Positions 16,163-27,299 of a stretch of 44,953 nt of DNA are shown piece after piece. A program made the position numbers and the translations under genes. Origin of the DNA: Acidimicrobiia bacterium (GTDB lineage Bacteria > Actinomycetota > Acidimicrobiia > Spongiisociales > JAHEDJ01); NCBI GenBank assembly GCA_035471805.1, contig DATIPS010000027.1:1-44953 (forward strand). Direction: 5' to 3'. Position 1 is the first letter of the stretch; the number at the start of each line of letters is the position of its first letter. The notes beneath the pieces were generated by a model. That model saw only the letters and a list, made by a program, of their open reading frames with translations. It was not told where the DNA came from and searched no databases.

Positions 16163-18057
16163 TGCCGAAGGAGCGTCCCCCGCAGGTCGTCGCCGTGGAG
16201 GCACTGGGCACGGCCTGGACCGTTCACAGCCTCTACCCGGACCCTGAAGCGCAGCCGGCCTTTCGGCGCGCCGTGGAGGCGCTCATCGAGGTCGTCGAAT
16301 CCGACATGGCGATCGAGATCGAAGGCGCTCGCTTCTTGTTCGACGGCGCCGATATCGAGACCGAACGGGAAGGGGCCGAGCGCCTGGCGCGGCGCTGTTT
16401 CGTTCACCATGTCGAGTCGATTCGATTCGAGAGCGCTCCGACCGCCGTCGACGTCGCGAAGTTCTTCGGGTCGTTGGCGAAGGAGGAAGACGCCGTCCGT
16501 GCCGCCGGTGGGATAGGGGCCGCGCTCCGCCGCAGCGGAGTCGCCAGCATGTCGGTCGTCCAGCGCACCCAGCTGCGCACCGTCACGGAAGACACAACCG
16601 TCGATCGCAACGAGCGCGTGCAATCGGTGATCGAACACGGTGCCGATCCCAAAGAATTCGCCGCGGCACTGATAGAGAAGGCCGGTGGCGATCCAGAACT
16701 CCTGGCTGAGATGTTCCTCGATGAGTATCAGCAAACACTGGAGCTGGTCTCCGATGACGACTACCAGGGCCGGGAAGAGGTCGTCAAGGCTTTCGTCGAG
16801 GCTTTCTTTCACATTCCGGAACCGGCCAACCTGGCCGTCTTTGCGCGGTTCCTGGATCAGCGGGAATCAGATGACGAACGGGCATTCCTCGATCAGTTCG
16901 CCGGCAATGAACTGGCTCGACTCGCTCCACGGCTCGATCCGCAGGGATTGGCATTGCTGCTCGACTATGCCCGCGTTTCCACCGATCAGGCGGACGGCCG
17001 TCCGGAGGAACTCCTGGAGCTCCTCCAAACCACCGACGCCGTGCAGGCGGCGCGTGAAGTTGCGGCAGTGAGCGTTCACGAACGGCTCCGGGATCTGGCC
17101 GGCTCGGAGGTCAGCAAAGCCGCCTACCTGGAGGCGCTGCGGGCGGGGTTCCCGAATCCGCAGCATTTCTTCTACCACGCTCTCGAAGTCTTCCGCGGGT
17201 TGCTCCATGCCGAGGATCGCGATGATCGATTCCGCCGCTTGATGCGCATCTGGATTGGCAAGGTGGGAACCGCCGTGCGCCGCGGTCAGTACCGGCGAGC
17301 CGAGTTGTGGCTGCGCGCAGTGCTGGATGCCAGCACGTTCCCGGAGCGGCGGCGCCCGGAGATCGATGAGGCTCTCGCCCAGATCTCCTCCTCGGAGATC
17401 ATGAGCGCCGTCGTCCAGAAGGCGGCCGAGGGCGGAGATGCGGCTCCGGCCGTTCGCTTGCTCACGGCGCTCGGAACCGGCGCGGTGAACGTGCTGGTTG
17501 ATCTGCTGGCGGAAGAACAGGACGCCGCCAGGAGGCGCATGCTGGTCGACATCCTCTCGGACGTCGCTCGCAGCGATCCGGCTCCTTTGACTGCGCGGTT
17601 GAACGACTCCCGCTGGTACCTCGTTCGCAACATCGTGATCGTCCTCCGCCACACCGGTGACCGTGACGCCATCCGGTTGATGCGACCCGTTCTCTCGTAT
17701 TCCGACCACCGCGTTCGCCTCGAAGCCTTGCGAGGTCTGGCAATGCTCGGGGATGAAGCCGACCCATTCTTCGAGACGGCGCTCGGTGACGATCACGCCA
17801 GCGTCCGGCAGACTGCCATCGCCTTGCTGGGCACGCACGCTACCGAGACGGCGGAGCGCTTGCTGGTCGCCGCTTTGGACCGTCGTAATCTCGACCTCTC
17901 GGAGAAGGAGCGGGTGGTGGAACTGCTCGCCGAGCGGACGGGCCCGATGGCGCGGGCCGCGCTCGAAGAACTCGCCGCGAGGCGATTCTCGTTCAGCGCG
18001 ACGACGCGGGTATTGCGGCGGCGGGCTAGAGGTGCACTGAAGGGGAGCCCGGCATGA
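16162..18057 (+). CDS. HEAT-repeat protein with N-terminal domain shared with the HD-GYP neighbour
   Basis: 631 aa, no signal peptide or membrane helix. Residues about 20-135 (HSLYPDPEAQPAF..., IEIEGARFLFDGADI, HVESIRFES, AVDVAKFFGSL) line up by eye with residues 20-135 of the HD-GYP protein encoded next. The middle is helical and charged; from about residue 430 come alpha-alpha repeats of the HEAT type (LLTALGTGAVNVLVDLL; WYLVRNIVIVLRHTGDRDAI; RVRLEALRGLAMLGDEAD; SVRQTAIALLGTHAT). These usually form protein-binding scaffolds. Start and stop codons overlap both neighbours, which suggests equimolar production with the regulator and the HD-GYP protein. Precise function unknown. Confidence 0.75.
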   Translation: MPKERPPQVVAVEALGTAWTVHSLYPDPEAQPAFRRAVEALIEVVESDMAIEIEGARFLFDGADIETEREGAERLARRCFVHHVESIRFESAPTAVDVAKFFGSLAKEEDAVRAAGGIGAALRRSGVASMSVVQRTQLRTVTEDTTVDRNERVQSVIEHGADPKEFAAALIEKAGGDPELLAEMFLDEYQQTLELVSDDDYQGREEVVKAFVEAFFHIPEPANLAVFARFLDQRESDDERAFLDQFAGNELARLAPRLDPQGLALLLDYARVSTDQADGRPEELLELLQTTDAVQAAREVAAVSVHERLRDLAGSEVSKAAYLEALRAGFPNPQHFFYHALEVFRGLLHAEDRDDRFRRLMRIWIGKVGTAVRRGQYRRAELWLRAVLDASTFPERRRPEIDEALAQISSSEIMSAVVQKAAEGGDAAPAVRLLTALGTGAVNVLVDLLAEEQDAARRRMLVDILSDVARSDPAPLTARLNDSRWYLVRNIVIVLRHTGDRDAIRLMRPVLSYSDHRVRLEALRGLAMLGDEADPFFETALGDDHASVRQTAIALLGTHATETAERLLVAALDRRNLDLSEKERVVELLAERTGPMARAALEELAARRFSFSATTRVLRRRARGALKGSPA

Positions 18058-19394
18058 GCGAACGATTGGCACGAGCGGTGCTTGGGCAGCTGAGAGCGGC
18101 GGCCAAGCAGCTAACGCTGTACCCGCTGGATCATCCGGCGACCGGCGAGGTGCTGGGCAAACTCCAGCAGAGCGCCAACGATTTGGCGCGGGATGCGGTC
18201 GGCGAGATCGTTCTCTCGATCCTGGGCGACTCGCTCTATGAGAACCGCAGCCTGCTCGCCCATGCCTCACTCGAGTACAACAAGCTGTTGCGCGATCTGC
18301 AGAATCGGGGCATCGAGTCGATCTCCTTCGAGTTCCCCGTGTCGGAGGGCGATGTATACGACCTGGCCGCCTTCGCGTCCGGGCTCTCGGGCGATATTCC
18401 GGCGGGGGGGACGATCCGGCTGAACGAAGGCCCCTTCACCAGGGCGGAACTCGAATCCGACGAGGCCATCTCGGGCCTCCGCAGGTCGTATGCGCGTTCG
18501 CTGGACGTGTTGAGAGGGGTGGCGCTTGCGATCGACGTGGACGAGGGATTCGATCTCACGGGGGCGACCTGGGCAGTCGAGCAGTTGGTCGAGCACACCC
18601 TCGCTCAGCCGAGTGCATCTCTGCTCCTCTCGACGATGAAGAGTCACGATGAATACACGTTCTATCACTCTGTGAACGTTTGCATTCTCTCCATCGCACT
18701 GGCCCGCCTCGCCGGTCTGCCCGAAGACGAACTGAAACTGTTGGCGGTAGGAGCACTCTTGCACGACATCGGCAAGGTGCGGGTGCAGGCTTCGACTCTC
18801 CAGTATCCCGGTCGACTCAACCCGGAGCAGTGGGCAGAGATCAAGCTGCATCCGCAGGAAGGGGCGGCGGCCATTCTCGCCGCGGCAGCTCCCGGCCAGG
18901 AGGTAGCAGCGGTCGTGGCGTTCGAGCACCATGCCCGGTTCGACGGGGAGGGTTATCCGTCGCTGGTCTACGATCGCGAACGACATTTCTTCAGCCGCCT
19001 GGTCGCCACGGCAGACACCTACGATGCACTGACGACCCGCAGGTCGTATCGCCGTGCCGAAACTCCGAACCGTGCGCTGCAGGTGCTGTTGCAGGGTTCC
19101 GGCAGCTTCTACGATCCGAACATGGTCCACGCTTTCATCAAGATGGTGGGCGTGTATCCCACCGGTTCATTGCTGCGATTGGGCGGAGGGGAACTCGTGA
19201 TGGTCACGCGCAACAACGAAGAGGCGGCCGACCATCCCGAGGTGGTGTTGGTCCGGACGCCGGGCGGTGAACCTCTCGAGACGCCTGAGCCGTACTCGAT
19301 GATCGGGCGGGAAATCGTCGATCAGCTCACTCCGGCGGGAGCCGGCATCGATCCGGCCGCGTTGCTAGAGGTTTCGGGATTCGAGAGCGCCTGA
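18054..19394 (+). CDS. HD-GYP domain phosphohydrolase
   Basis: 446 aa. N-terminal domain about residues 10-150 (LTLYPLDHPATGEVLGKL, ILGDSLYENRSLL, RGIESISFEFPV, DVYDLAAFASGL), then a linker and the HD-GYP core: HSVNVCILSIALA, HDIGK near residue 237, the HH pair in EHHARFDGEGYP and ATADTYDALTTRRSYR. HD-GYP enzymes hydrolyse cyclic di-GMP or related cyclic dinucleotides with a bimetal centre. The usual HHE is HHA here; the two histidines and the DG-GYP part are kept, so activity is likely but not certain. A C-terminal region of about 80 aa follows (GSLLRLGGGELVMVTRNN). Confidence 0.88.
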   Translation: MSERLARAVLGQLRAAAKQLTLYPLDHPATGEVLGKLQQSANDLARDAVGEIVLSILGDSLYENRSLLAHASLEYNKLLRDLQNRGIESISFEFPVSEGDVYDLAAFASGLSGDIPAGGTIRLNEGPFTRAELESDEAISGLRRSYARSLDVLRGVALAIDVDEGFDLTGATWAVEQLVEHTLAQPSASLLLSTMKSHDEYTFYHSVNVCILSIALARLAGLPEDELKLLAVGALLHDIGKVRVQASTLQYPGRLNPEQWAEIKLHPQEGAAAILAAAAPGQEVAAVVAFEHHARFDGEGYPSLVYDRERHFFSRLVATADTYDALTTRRSYRRAETPNRALQVLLQGSGSFYDPNMVHAFIKMVGVYPTGSLLRLGGGELVMVTRNNEEAADHPEVVLVRTPGGEPLETPEPYSMIGREIVDQLTPAGAGIDPAALLEVSGFESA

Positions 19395-19434
19395 CGATGT
19401 TGGGCTGCAGGGTTCCGGTAAGCCCTGGCAGAGA

Positions 19435-19440
19435 TAGGAT
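19435..19440 (+). promoter_or_regulatory. Possible secA -10 box
   Basis: TAGGAT lies 9 bp upstream of the secA ATG in the 55-bp gap behind the HD-GYP gene. The AGGA inside it could instead act as a weak SD; the two readings are not separable by eye. Confidence 0.3.
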
Positions 19441-19449
19441 TGGTTTCTA

Positions 19450-22083
<2,634 letters not shown>

Positions 22084-22136
22084 TCCGGGGCCGGCGGAAA
22101 CTTGCCACCTGCTGATGGCTACCATCTGATAGACCC

Positions 22137-23256
22137 ATGAACATCACCGACCCCCGAGCCGCTCTTCAAGATCTCCGCTCCCGGCTCCACGACGCCAGGA
22201 GGTTCCTTTGACCTCGAGTCGAAGGAGCGCGAACTCGCCGAGCTGAGAGAGCAGGCGGCTTCGCCGGATCTCTGGGATGATCAGAACGCCGCAACGGTGG
22301 TGACGAGGAGACTTTCCCGTTTCGAGCGACTGATAGACCAGTTCGACCGTTTGAGGTCCGCGATCGAGGACGGCGAGTTGCTGCTGGAGCTGGCTGAGGA
22401 AGAATCAGACGCCGGTGCCGCCGAAGAAGTCACCAAGGAGCTGGCAGCCGTCGATGCCGAACTGGGGAAGCTGGAGATCGAGTCGCTGTACTTCGGCGAA
22501 CACGATGACTCGGCAGCCATCGTCTCGGTTCATGCGGGGGCAGGAGGCGTCGATGCCCAGGACTGGGCCGAGATGCTGCTGCGTATGTACTTGCGTTTCC
22601 TGGAAAACGAAGGGTTCTCCGTCGAGGTGGATGAAATCACCCCGGGAGACGAGGCCGGGATAAAGTCGGCCACCTTCACGGCCAAGGGCGAGTACGCATA
22701 CGGAACCATGGAAGGAGAGCGGGGTGTGCACCGTCTCGTGCGGATAAGCCCGTTCGACGCCAACTCGCGCCGCCATACCTCCTTTGCAGGAGTCGACGTC
22801 ATCCCCGAGGTGTCCGACGCCATCGAGATCGAAATCGGACCGGACGATCTTCGAATAGACACCTTTCGGTCTCAAGGCGCAGGCGGCCAGCACGTGAACA
22901 CCACCGACTCCGCCGTCCGTATCACACATCTGCCCACGAACACCGTCGTGGCCTGCCAGGCCGAACGCTCCCAAATCCAGAACCGGGCCAGGGCGATGAC
23001 GCTCCTCAAGGCCCGTCTGGCCGAACTCGCGCGACAGCAGCAGCGAGAGCAGATCGATGAGATTCGCGGAGAGCAGACGGAAGCAGGATGGGGCCGTCAG
23101 CTGCGTTCCTACGTGATGCAGCCGTACCAGCTCGTCAAGGATCTCAGAACCGAACTCGAGATAGGCAACGTGCAGGGAGTGCTCGACGGGGATTTGCGAC
23201 CGCTTGTGGAGGCTTATCTGCACTGGCGGAGAGCGCGTCAGGAAGCATCCAACTGA
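22137..23256 (+). CDS. prfB: Peptide chain release factor 2, made by programmed +1 frameshift
   Basis: Ends translation at UGA and UAA. The gene starts at ATG 22137 (MNITDPRAALQDLRSRL...) and meets an in-frame TGA at 22209-22211; slipping by one base gives DLESKERELAELREQ and runs to 23256, 372 aa in all: join 22137-22208 and 22210-23256. Downstream are the SPF tripeptide near residue 203 that marks RF2 and the GGQ hydrolysis motif (GAGGQHVNT) near residue 247. The continuation after the shift matches the usual RF2 start region. prfB directly ahead of ftsE-ftsX-smpB is the usual actinobacterial order. A TACCAT box at about 22120 may be its -10. Confidence 0.96.
22197..22212 (+). promoter_or_regulatory. 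RF2 autoregulatory +1 frameshift site
   Basis: AGGAGG TTC CTT TGA C: an internal SD-like AGGAGG three bases ahead of the slippery CTT and in-frame TGA followed by C. This is the same geometry as the E. coli prfB site. Low RF2 leaves the TGA unread, and the ribosome slips to the +1 frame, restoring RF2. Confidence 0.95.
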
Positions 23257-23377
23257 CCTTCAATGATTCGCATTCATCCGCCCTGTTGGTAACCTGCCGT
23301 TGGCGGGATGGAGTAGGGGTCCGAGTATCTAGGGGGTCTCGTCGCGCCCGGCGCGCAGACCCGGAGATTTAGAGAAG

Positions 23378-24196
23378 ATGATCCGACTTCAAGACGTCAC
23401 CAAGGTGTACGAGGGCGGCACCGTCGCCGTTCGCGACGCGACCCTCAACGTGCAAAAAGGTGAGTTCGTATTCCTGGTGGGGCCTTCGGGTTCGGGCAAG
23501 TCAACCCTCATTCGCCTGATGCTGCGGCAGGACGATGTGACCCGTGGGTCCATCTGGGTCGCCGGGAAAGATGTGACCAAGATGCCGTCCTGGAAGGTGC
23601 CCTTCCTGCGGCGTTCGATAGGCACCGTTTTCCAGGACTTCAAGCTCCTCCCCAACAAGACCGTGGCCGAGAACGTGGCGTTTGCGCTCGAGGTCCTCGG
23701 TCGGCCCCGATCGGTCATCAAGCGCCAGGTCGGGCAGGTTCTCGATCTCGTGGGCCTCGACGGCAAGGCCGACCGGAAACCAAAGCAGCTCTCGGGTGGC
23801 GAACAGCAACGTGTGTCCATCGCCAGGGCGTTCGTGAACAGGCCGCCGATCATGCTGGCGGACGAGCCAACGGGCAACCTCGATCCGGCCACTTCGGTCG
23901 GGATCATGCGGCTCCTCGATCGTATCAATCGAACGGGAACCACGATCGTCATGGCTACCCACGATCACGCCATAGTGGACGCTATGCGCCGTCGTGTCGT
24001 GCAGCTCGAAGCCGGCCGGATCGTTCGTGATCAATCGAGTGGCCGCTACGAACACATCCGTGACGAGATGTCCGAGGAGCCGGTCACCGCCGAAGTCATC
24101 GAGGTTGCGCCTGAGATTCCGGAGGTGGAAGCCCTGGAGCAGGATTCCGTCGAGGTCGAACCGGCCGAAGGCCGGGTCACGGAGCCCGAGTCGTGA
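23378..24196 (+). CDS. ftsE: Cell-division ABC ATPase FtsE with long acidic tail
   Basis: 272 aa. ATPase of the FtsEX complex that couples division to peptidoglycan hydrolysis. Walker [10 protein letters not shown] with Lys41, Q-loop [12 protein letters not shown], signature [15 protein letters not shown] near residue 138 and Walker [13 protein letters not shown]. The ABC domain is complete by about residue 225; the remaining 45 or so residues are an acidic extension ([20 protein letters not shown]...) that the family, usually about 220-230 aa, normally lacks. It overlaps ftsX by 4 bp. The 121-bp gap ahead of it, after prfB, probably contains a promoter that I cannot place. Confidence 0.95.
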   Translation: MIRLQDVTKVYEGGTVAVRDATLNVQKGEFVFLVGPSGSGKSTLIRLMLRQDDVTRGSIWVAGKDVTKMPSWKVPFLRRSIGTVFQDFKLLPNKTVAENVAFALEVLGRPRSVIKRQVGQVLDLVGLDGKADRKPKQLSGGEQQRVSIARAFVNRPPIMLADEPTGNLDPATSVGIMRLLDRINRTGTTIVMATHDHAIVDAMRRRVVQLEAGRIVRDQSSGRYEHIRDEMSEEPVTAEVIEVAPEIPEVEALEQDSVEVEPAEGRVTEPES

Positions 24197-25080
24197 GCAG
24201 GATCGCCTACCTTCTCCGCGAGGCCCTCGTCAACATGGGCCGCAACGCGCTGGTGGTCGTCGGTGCCATCCTGGCTGTGTTCGTTTCGTTGACGCTCGCC
24301 TTCAGTGCGCTGGTTCTCAACGAGCTCGTCAAGGCCAACACGCTGCAATGGCAAGACGGCGTGCACGTGATCGTCTGGTTGAAAGATGAGGTCCGCGATG
24401 GAGTGACCTTCGAGGCCCAGATGGGCTTGCTCGACGAGGTCAACGGATGGGAAGAAGTCGACACTGCCAGCTTCGTCGGCAAGGCCGAGGCATATCAGGA
24501 GTTCCAGGAGATGTTTGCCAGCAATCCTGCGATGCTGGAAAACGTCAATCCTGCGATCTTGCCCGCCTCCATTCGCATCAAACTCAACAACATCGAGGAG
24601 TACCGGGGTGTTCAGCTGCGTCTTATCGACCAGCCCGTGGTCAAGGAAGTCACTTCTCCGGGTGAGAGCATCGAACAACTCGCCGATTTGAGCAACGTCC
24701 TCAACATGATCGGCGTCGTCCTGGCGATCGTTCAGGGTGCGTCGGCGGTCGTTCTGATTTCCAATACCATCCGCATGGCCATCTATGCGCGCCGTGAGGA
24801 GATCGGCATCATGAAACTCGTCGGTGCGTCGAACTGGTTCATAAGGGTCCCGTTTGTCCTCGAAGGCATGTTGCAGGGTTTTGTCGGTGCGTTGTTCGCG
24901 GTTGTCATGGTTTTCTTTGCCAGAACGCGTCTGGAGGGAATCGATGACACGATCGGGCTTTTCGACTTCCAGGTCGCCGACTCGTTCTTCTGGCGGTGGA
25001 CCATACTCTTCCTGCTGTTCGGTGCTCTGGCCGGTTTTCTCGGTTCGGCCCTGGGCGTTCGCAGGTACCTGAAGGAATGA
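24193..25080 (+). CDS. ftsX: Cell-division protein FtsX
   Basis: 295 aa from a GTG overlapping ftsE. Layout: cytoplasmic N-terminus, first helix ([24 protein letters not shown]), an extracytoplasmic domain of about 120 aa, then three helices, including [22 protein letters not shown] and the last ([21 protein letters not shown]). That is the FtsX fold. Its outer domain contacts a peptidoglycan hydrolase or its activator and passes on the ATPase signal from FtsE. The gene two bases downstream encodes such a candidate partner. Confidence 0.95.
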   Translation: MSRIAYLLREALVNMGRNALVVVGAILAVFVSLTLAFSALVLNELVKANTLQWQDGVHVIVWLKDEVRDGVTFEAQMGLLDEVNGWEEVDTASFVGKAEAYQEFQEMFASNPAMLENVNPAILPASIRIKLNNIEEYRGVQLRLIDQPVVKEVTSPGESIEQLADLSNVLNMIGVVLAIVQGASAVVLISNTIRMAIYARREEIGIMKLVGASNWFIRVPFVLEGMLQGFVGALFAVVMVFFARTRLEGIDDTIGLFDFQVADSFFWRWTILFLLFGALAGFLGSALGVRRYLKE

Positions 25081-25084
25081 TGTG

Positions 25085-26275
25085 ATGCGGCGATGGATGG
25101 TCCCCGTTGCGATGCTCCTGCTTCTTGCCCTCAGCGTGCCGGTCGGCGCTCAGTCGGACGAGGCGAGGTTGAGCGACGTCGAGCAGGAAATCGATGCTCT
25201 GAACCAGCGGATCAAGGCACAGAAGGAGATCAAGGACCAGCGGGCTGCCGCGGTTGCGGCTGTGGCCGGCCGGCTCGCAGAACTCCAGGCCCAGATCACA
25301 GAGGTGCAGGGGCGGGTCGACTCGAAGGAACTCGACATCGCCAATCAGGAATCTGAGCTGGTCGATCTCGAGACGTCGCTCTCGAGCTTGGAGGCGCAGA
25401 TCGCCAGGACGCAGCTGGAGGTTCGCCAGACCAAGGAAACCGTACAGGAGCGCGCGGTCGATCTGTACATGTCTCGCTCCCTGAACGTCGGCGGCGTGCT
25501 GCTGGCGGTGAACGAGATGGCAGACGTGAGCGTTGGCCTGGAGTACGCCGGTCAAGTGATCGAGGATTCGGAGGCGCTGATTCGTCGCCTCGAAGTTCTC
25601 GAACACCAGGAAGAACTCCAGCAGGAACAGGTTGAGGCGAACAAACGACGAACCGAGGAGATTCTCGCCGCCCTGGAGGTTGAGCGGGAGGGCCTCGTAG
25701 CAGACCGCACCCTTCTGGAGGAGAAAGAGGCAGAGGTAGCCGCCGAACTGGAAGCGGTGAAGGATCTGCTGGCGGAAGTCCAGTCCGACATCCGTGAGGT
25801 CGAAGGCGAGCTGACCGCCCTCGAACGAGAACAGGAGAAGATCGAAGCTGCGATCCGGGCTGCTCAATCGGCCGGCGGAGAGAAGCTCGGCTCCTTGCGC
25901 TGGCCGGTTGCCGGCTCCGTGTCTTCGCCGTTCGGCTTCCGGGTTCATCCCATCTCCGGCGTTCGCAAGCTCCACACCGGCATCGACATGTCGGCAGGCT
26001 CGGGCGTGAAGATCGTTGCCGCAGGAAACGGCGTCGTGATCCTGGCGAGCTGGTACGGGGGATACGGCAACGCGGTGGTCATCGATCACGGAGCGGGACT
26101 GTCCACCCTGTACGCCCATCAGAGCAAGCTGGCAGTCAGCGTCGGTCAGTCGGTGTCGGACGGCGAGGTGATCGGCTACGTCGGCTCGACCGGATATTCG
26201 ACCGGTCCGCACCTCCACTTCGAGACTCGCGAGTTTGGAACTCCGGTCGACCCGATGCCTTTCCTCAACGGTTGA
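25085..26275 (+). CDS. Secreted coiled-coil M23 (LytM) endopeptidase, likely FtsEX partner
   Basis: 396 aa. A signal peptide of about 22 residues ending near VGAQS is followed by long coiled coil to about residue 265 and a C-terminal LytM domain. The domain keeps the zinc-site pattern: HTGIDM, a tyrosine-alanine-His segment LYAHQSKL, and HLHFE. It should therefore cut peptide bridges itself. The coiled coil resembles EnvC and PcsB, which bind FtsX; E. coli EnvC has lost its metal site, while this one looks intact. Directly behind ftsX and overlapping smpB by one base, it is probably the hydrolase that FtsEX controls. ATG 25085 is preferred over GTG 25082. Confidence 0.88.
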   Translation: MRRWMVPVAMLLLLALSVPVGAQSDEARLSDVEQEIDALNQRIKAQKEIKDQRAAAVAAVAGRLAELQAQITEVQGRVDSKELDIANQESELVDLETSLSSLEAQIARTQLEVRQTKETVQERAVDLYMSRSLNVGGVLLAVNEMADVSVGLEYAGQVIEDSEALIRRLEVLEHQEELQQEQVEANKRRTEEILAALEVEREGLVADRTLLEEKEAEVAAELEAVKDLLAEVQSDIREVEGELTALEREQEKIEAAIRAAQSAGGEKLGSLRWPVAGSVSSPFGFRVHPISGVRKLHTGIDMSAGSGVKIVAAGNGVVILASWYGGYGNAVVIDHGAGLSTLYAHQSKLAVSVGQSVSDGEVIGYVGSTGYSTGPHLHFETREFGTPVDPMPFLNG

Positions 26276-26727
26276 TGAAGGTAGTCACCACCAACCGGCG
26301 GGCTCGTCATGATCACGAGATCCTCGAGACCTACGAGGCGGGGATTGTTCTGGTCGGTAGCGAGGTCAAGAGCCTTCGGGACGGGCAGGTAAACCTCAAG
26401 GACTCCTATGCGTCCATCCGCGCCGGTGAACTCTGGCTGATCGGATGTCATATCGCGCCGTACGCATTCTCCCGCCTGGGCGGGCACGAACCTGAGCGCG
26501 ATCGGAAACTCCTCCTCCATAGACGCGAGATCGATCGGATCGGGTCCAAGCTCGCCGAAAAGGGATTGACTCTGATCCCACTGCGCATCTACTTCAAGGA
26601 AGGCACAGCGAAGATCGAACTCGGGCTCGGAAGAGGCAAGCGCACCTACGACAAGCGCCAGTCTCTCAAGGCAAAAGAGCAAAAGCGCGAGATGGATAGG
26701 GCGATGCGCCGCAAGGGTAGGCAGTAG
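26275..26727 (+). CDS. smpB: SsrA-binding protein SmpB
   Basis: 150 aa. Binds tmRNA and brings it to stalled ribosomes. Typical segments: TTNRRARHDHEILETYEAGIVLVGSEVKSLR (in parts), NLKDSYASI, HIAPY and the basic C-terminal tail KRTYDKRQSLKAKEQKREMDRAM that probes the empty mRNA channel. Start ATG 26275 shares a base with the TGA of the peptidase gene. tmRNA itself is encoded 570 bp downstream on the same strand, beyond a small opposite-strand gene. Confidence 0.96.
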   Translation: MKVVTTNRRARHDHEILETYEAGIVLVGSEVKSLRDGQVNLKDSYASIRAGELWLIGCHIAPYAFSRLGGHEPERDRKLLLHRREIDRIGSKLAEKGLTLIPLRIYFKEGTAKIELGLGRGKRTYDKRQSLKAKEQKREMDRAMRRKGRQ

Positions 26728-26736
26728 CGGCGGGTA

Positions 26737-27195
26737 TCAGGTGGCTCCGTCCTCGGTGATCTTCCGATGCGTCGAGCCGAGAGCTCTGATGTATTCGTGC
26801 GGCAGTCCGTGTTCGGTGGCCCCGGCGAGGATGCTGGCGAGATACCTGGTGTCGGGCGGTCCTCCGTTTGGAGACGCGAGAGGAGCCTTGACCCGGTAGG
26901 TGGTCGCCGTCACCTCGAAGCCGTTCCGGACGACGTTGACCGGGTAACGGTCGTAACGCGCCTCGACGCGGTCGAGTGTGGCGAAGTCCGTGGTGGCCAC
27001 CTCCCACAGCACCCCCCAGACGGCCGAGCCTTCGGCCGTTTCGATGTCGGCGGCATACCCTCCCCAGCGGAGAGACGGCAGCGAGAATGCGAGCCGGTGG
27101 TCGTCCAGTCGGGCAGCTCCCAGAGAGAGCGCATTCGGGCACCGGTCGGCCATCACGGTTGACGACATGTTCGAGCCGTAGGCGAAATAGAACAC
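26737..27195 (-). CDS. Gamma-glutamylcyclotransferase-like (GGCT/AIG2) protein
   Basis: 152 aa from a GTG whose product starts VFYFAYGSNMSS, the family's hallmark loop. Further on: RLAFSLPSLRWGGYAADIE, VWGVLWEV and LDRVEARYDRYPV, the last carrying the acidic residue position used in catalysis. Members release 5-oxoproline from gamma-glutamyl compounds or cleave gamma-glutamylamines. The frame is open far upstream, but only this start begins at the domain edge. It lies between smpB and ssrA on the opposite strand, so it is not part of the trans-translation unit. Confidence 0.8.
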   Translation of the reverse strand: MFYFAYGSNMSSTVMADRCPNALSLGAARLDDHRLAFSLPSLRWGGYAADIETAEGSAVWGVLWEVATTDFATLDRVEARYDRYPVNVVRNGFEVTATTYRVKAPLASPNGGPPDTRYLASILAGATEHGLPHEYIRALGSTHRKITEDGAT

Positions 27196-27299
27196 AGTCC
27201 GGTGACGATAGCCTCCGCGGTTCTGCGACTCGTGAACCGCATTCCTCTTGCGGAATACCGCAGTCCCGGTAACGTTGTATCTGTGGGAACGCCCATTAT
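27196..27299 (+). promoter_or_regulatory. Presumed ssrA promoter region
   Basis: TTGCGG (27248-27253), 16 bp, TAACGT (27270-27275) is the best promoter-like pair ahead of tmRNA; a TATCTG at about 27279 is an alternative -10. Either would give a precursor trimmed at its 5' end. Confidence 0.3.
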
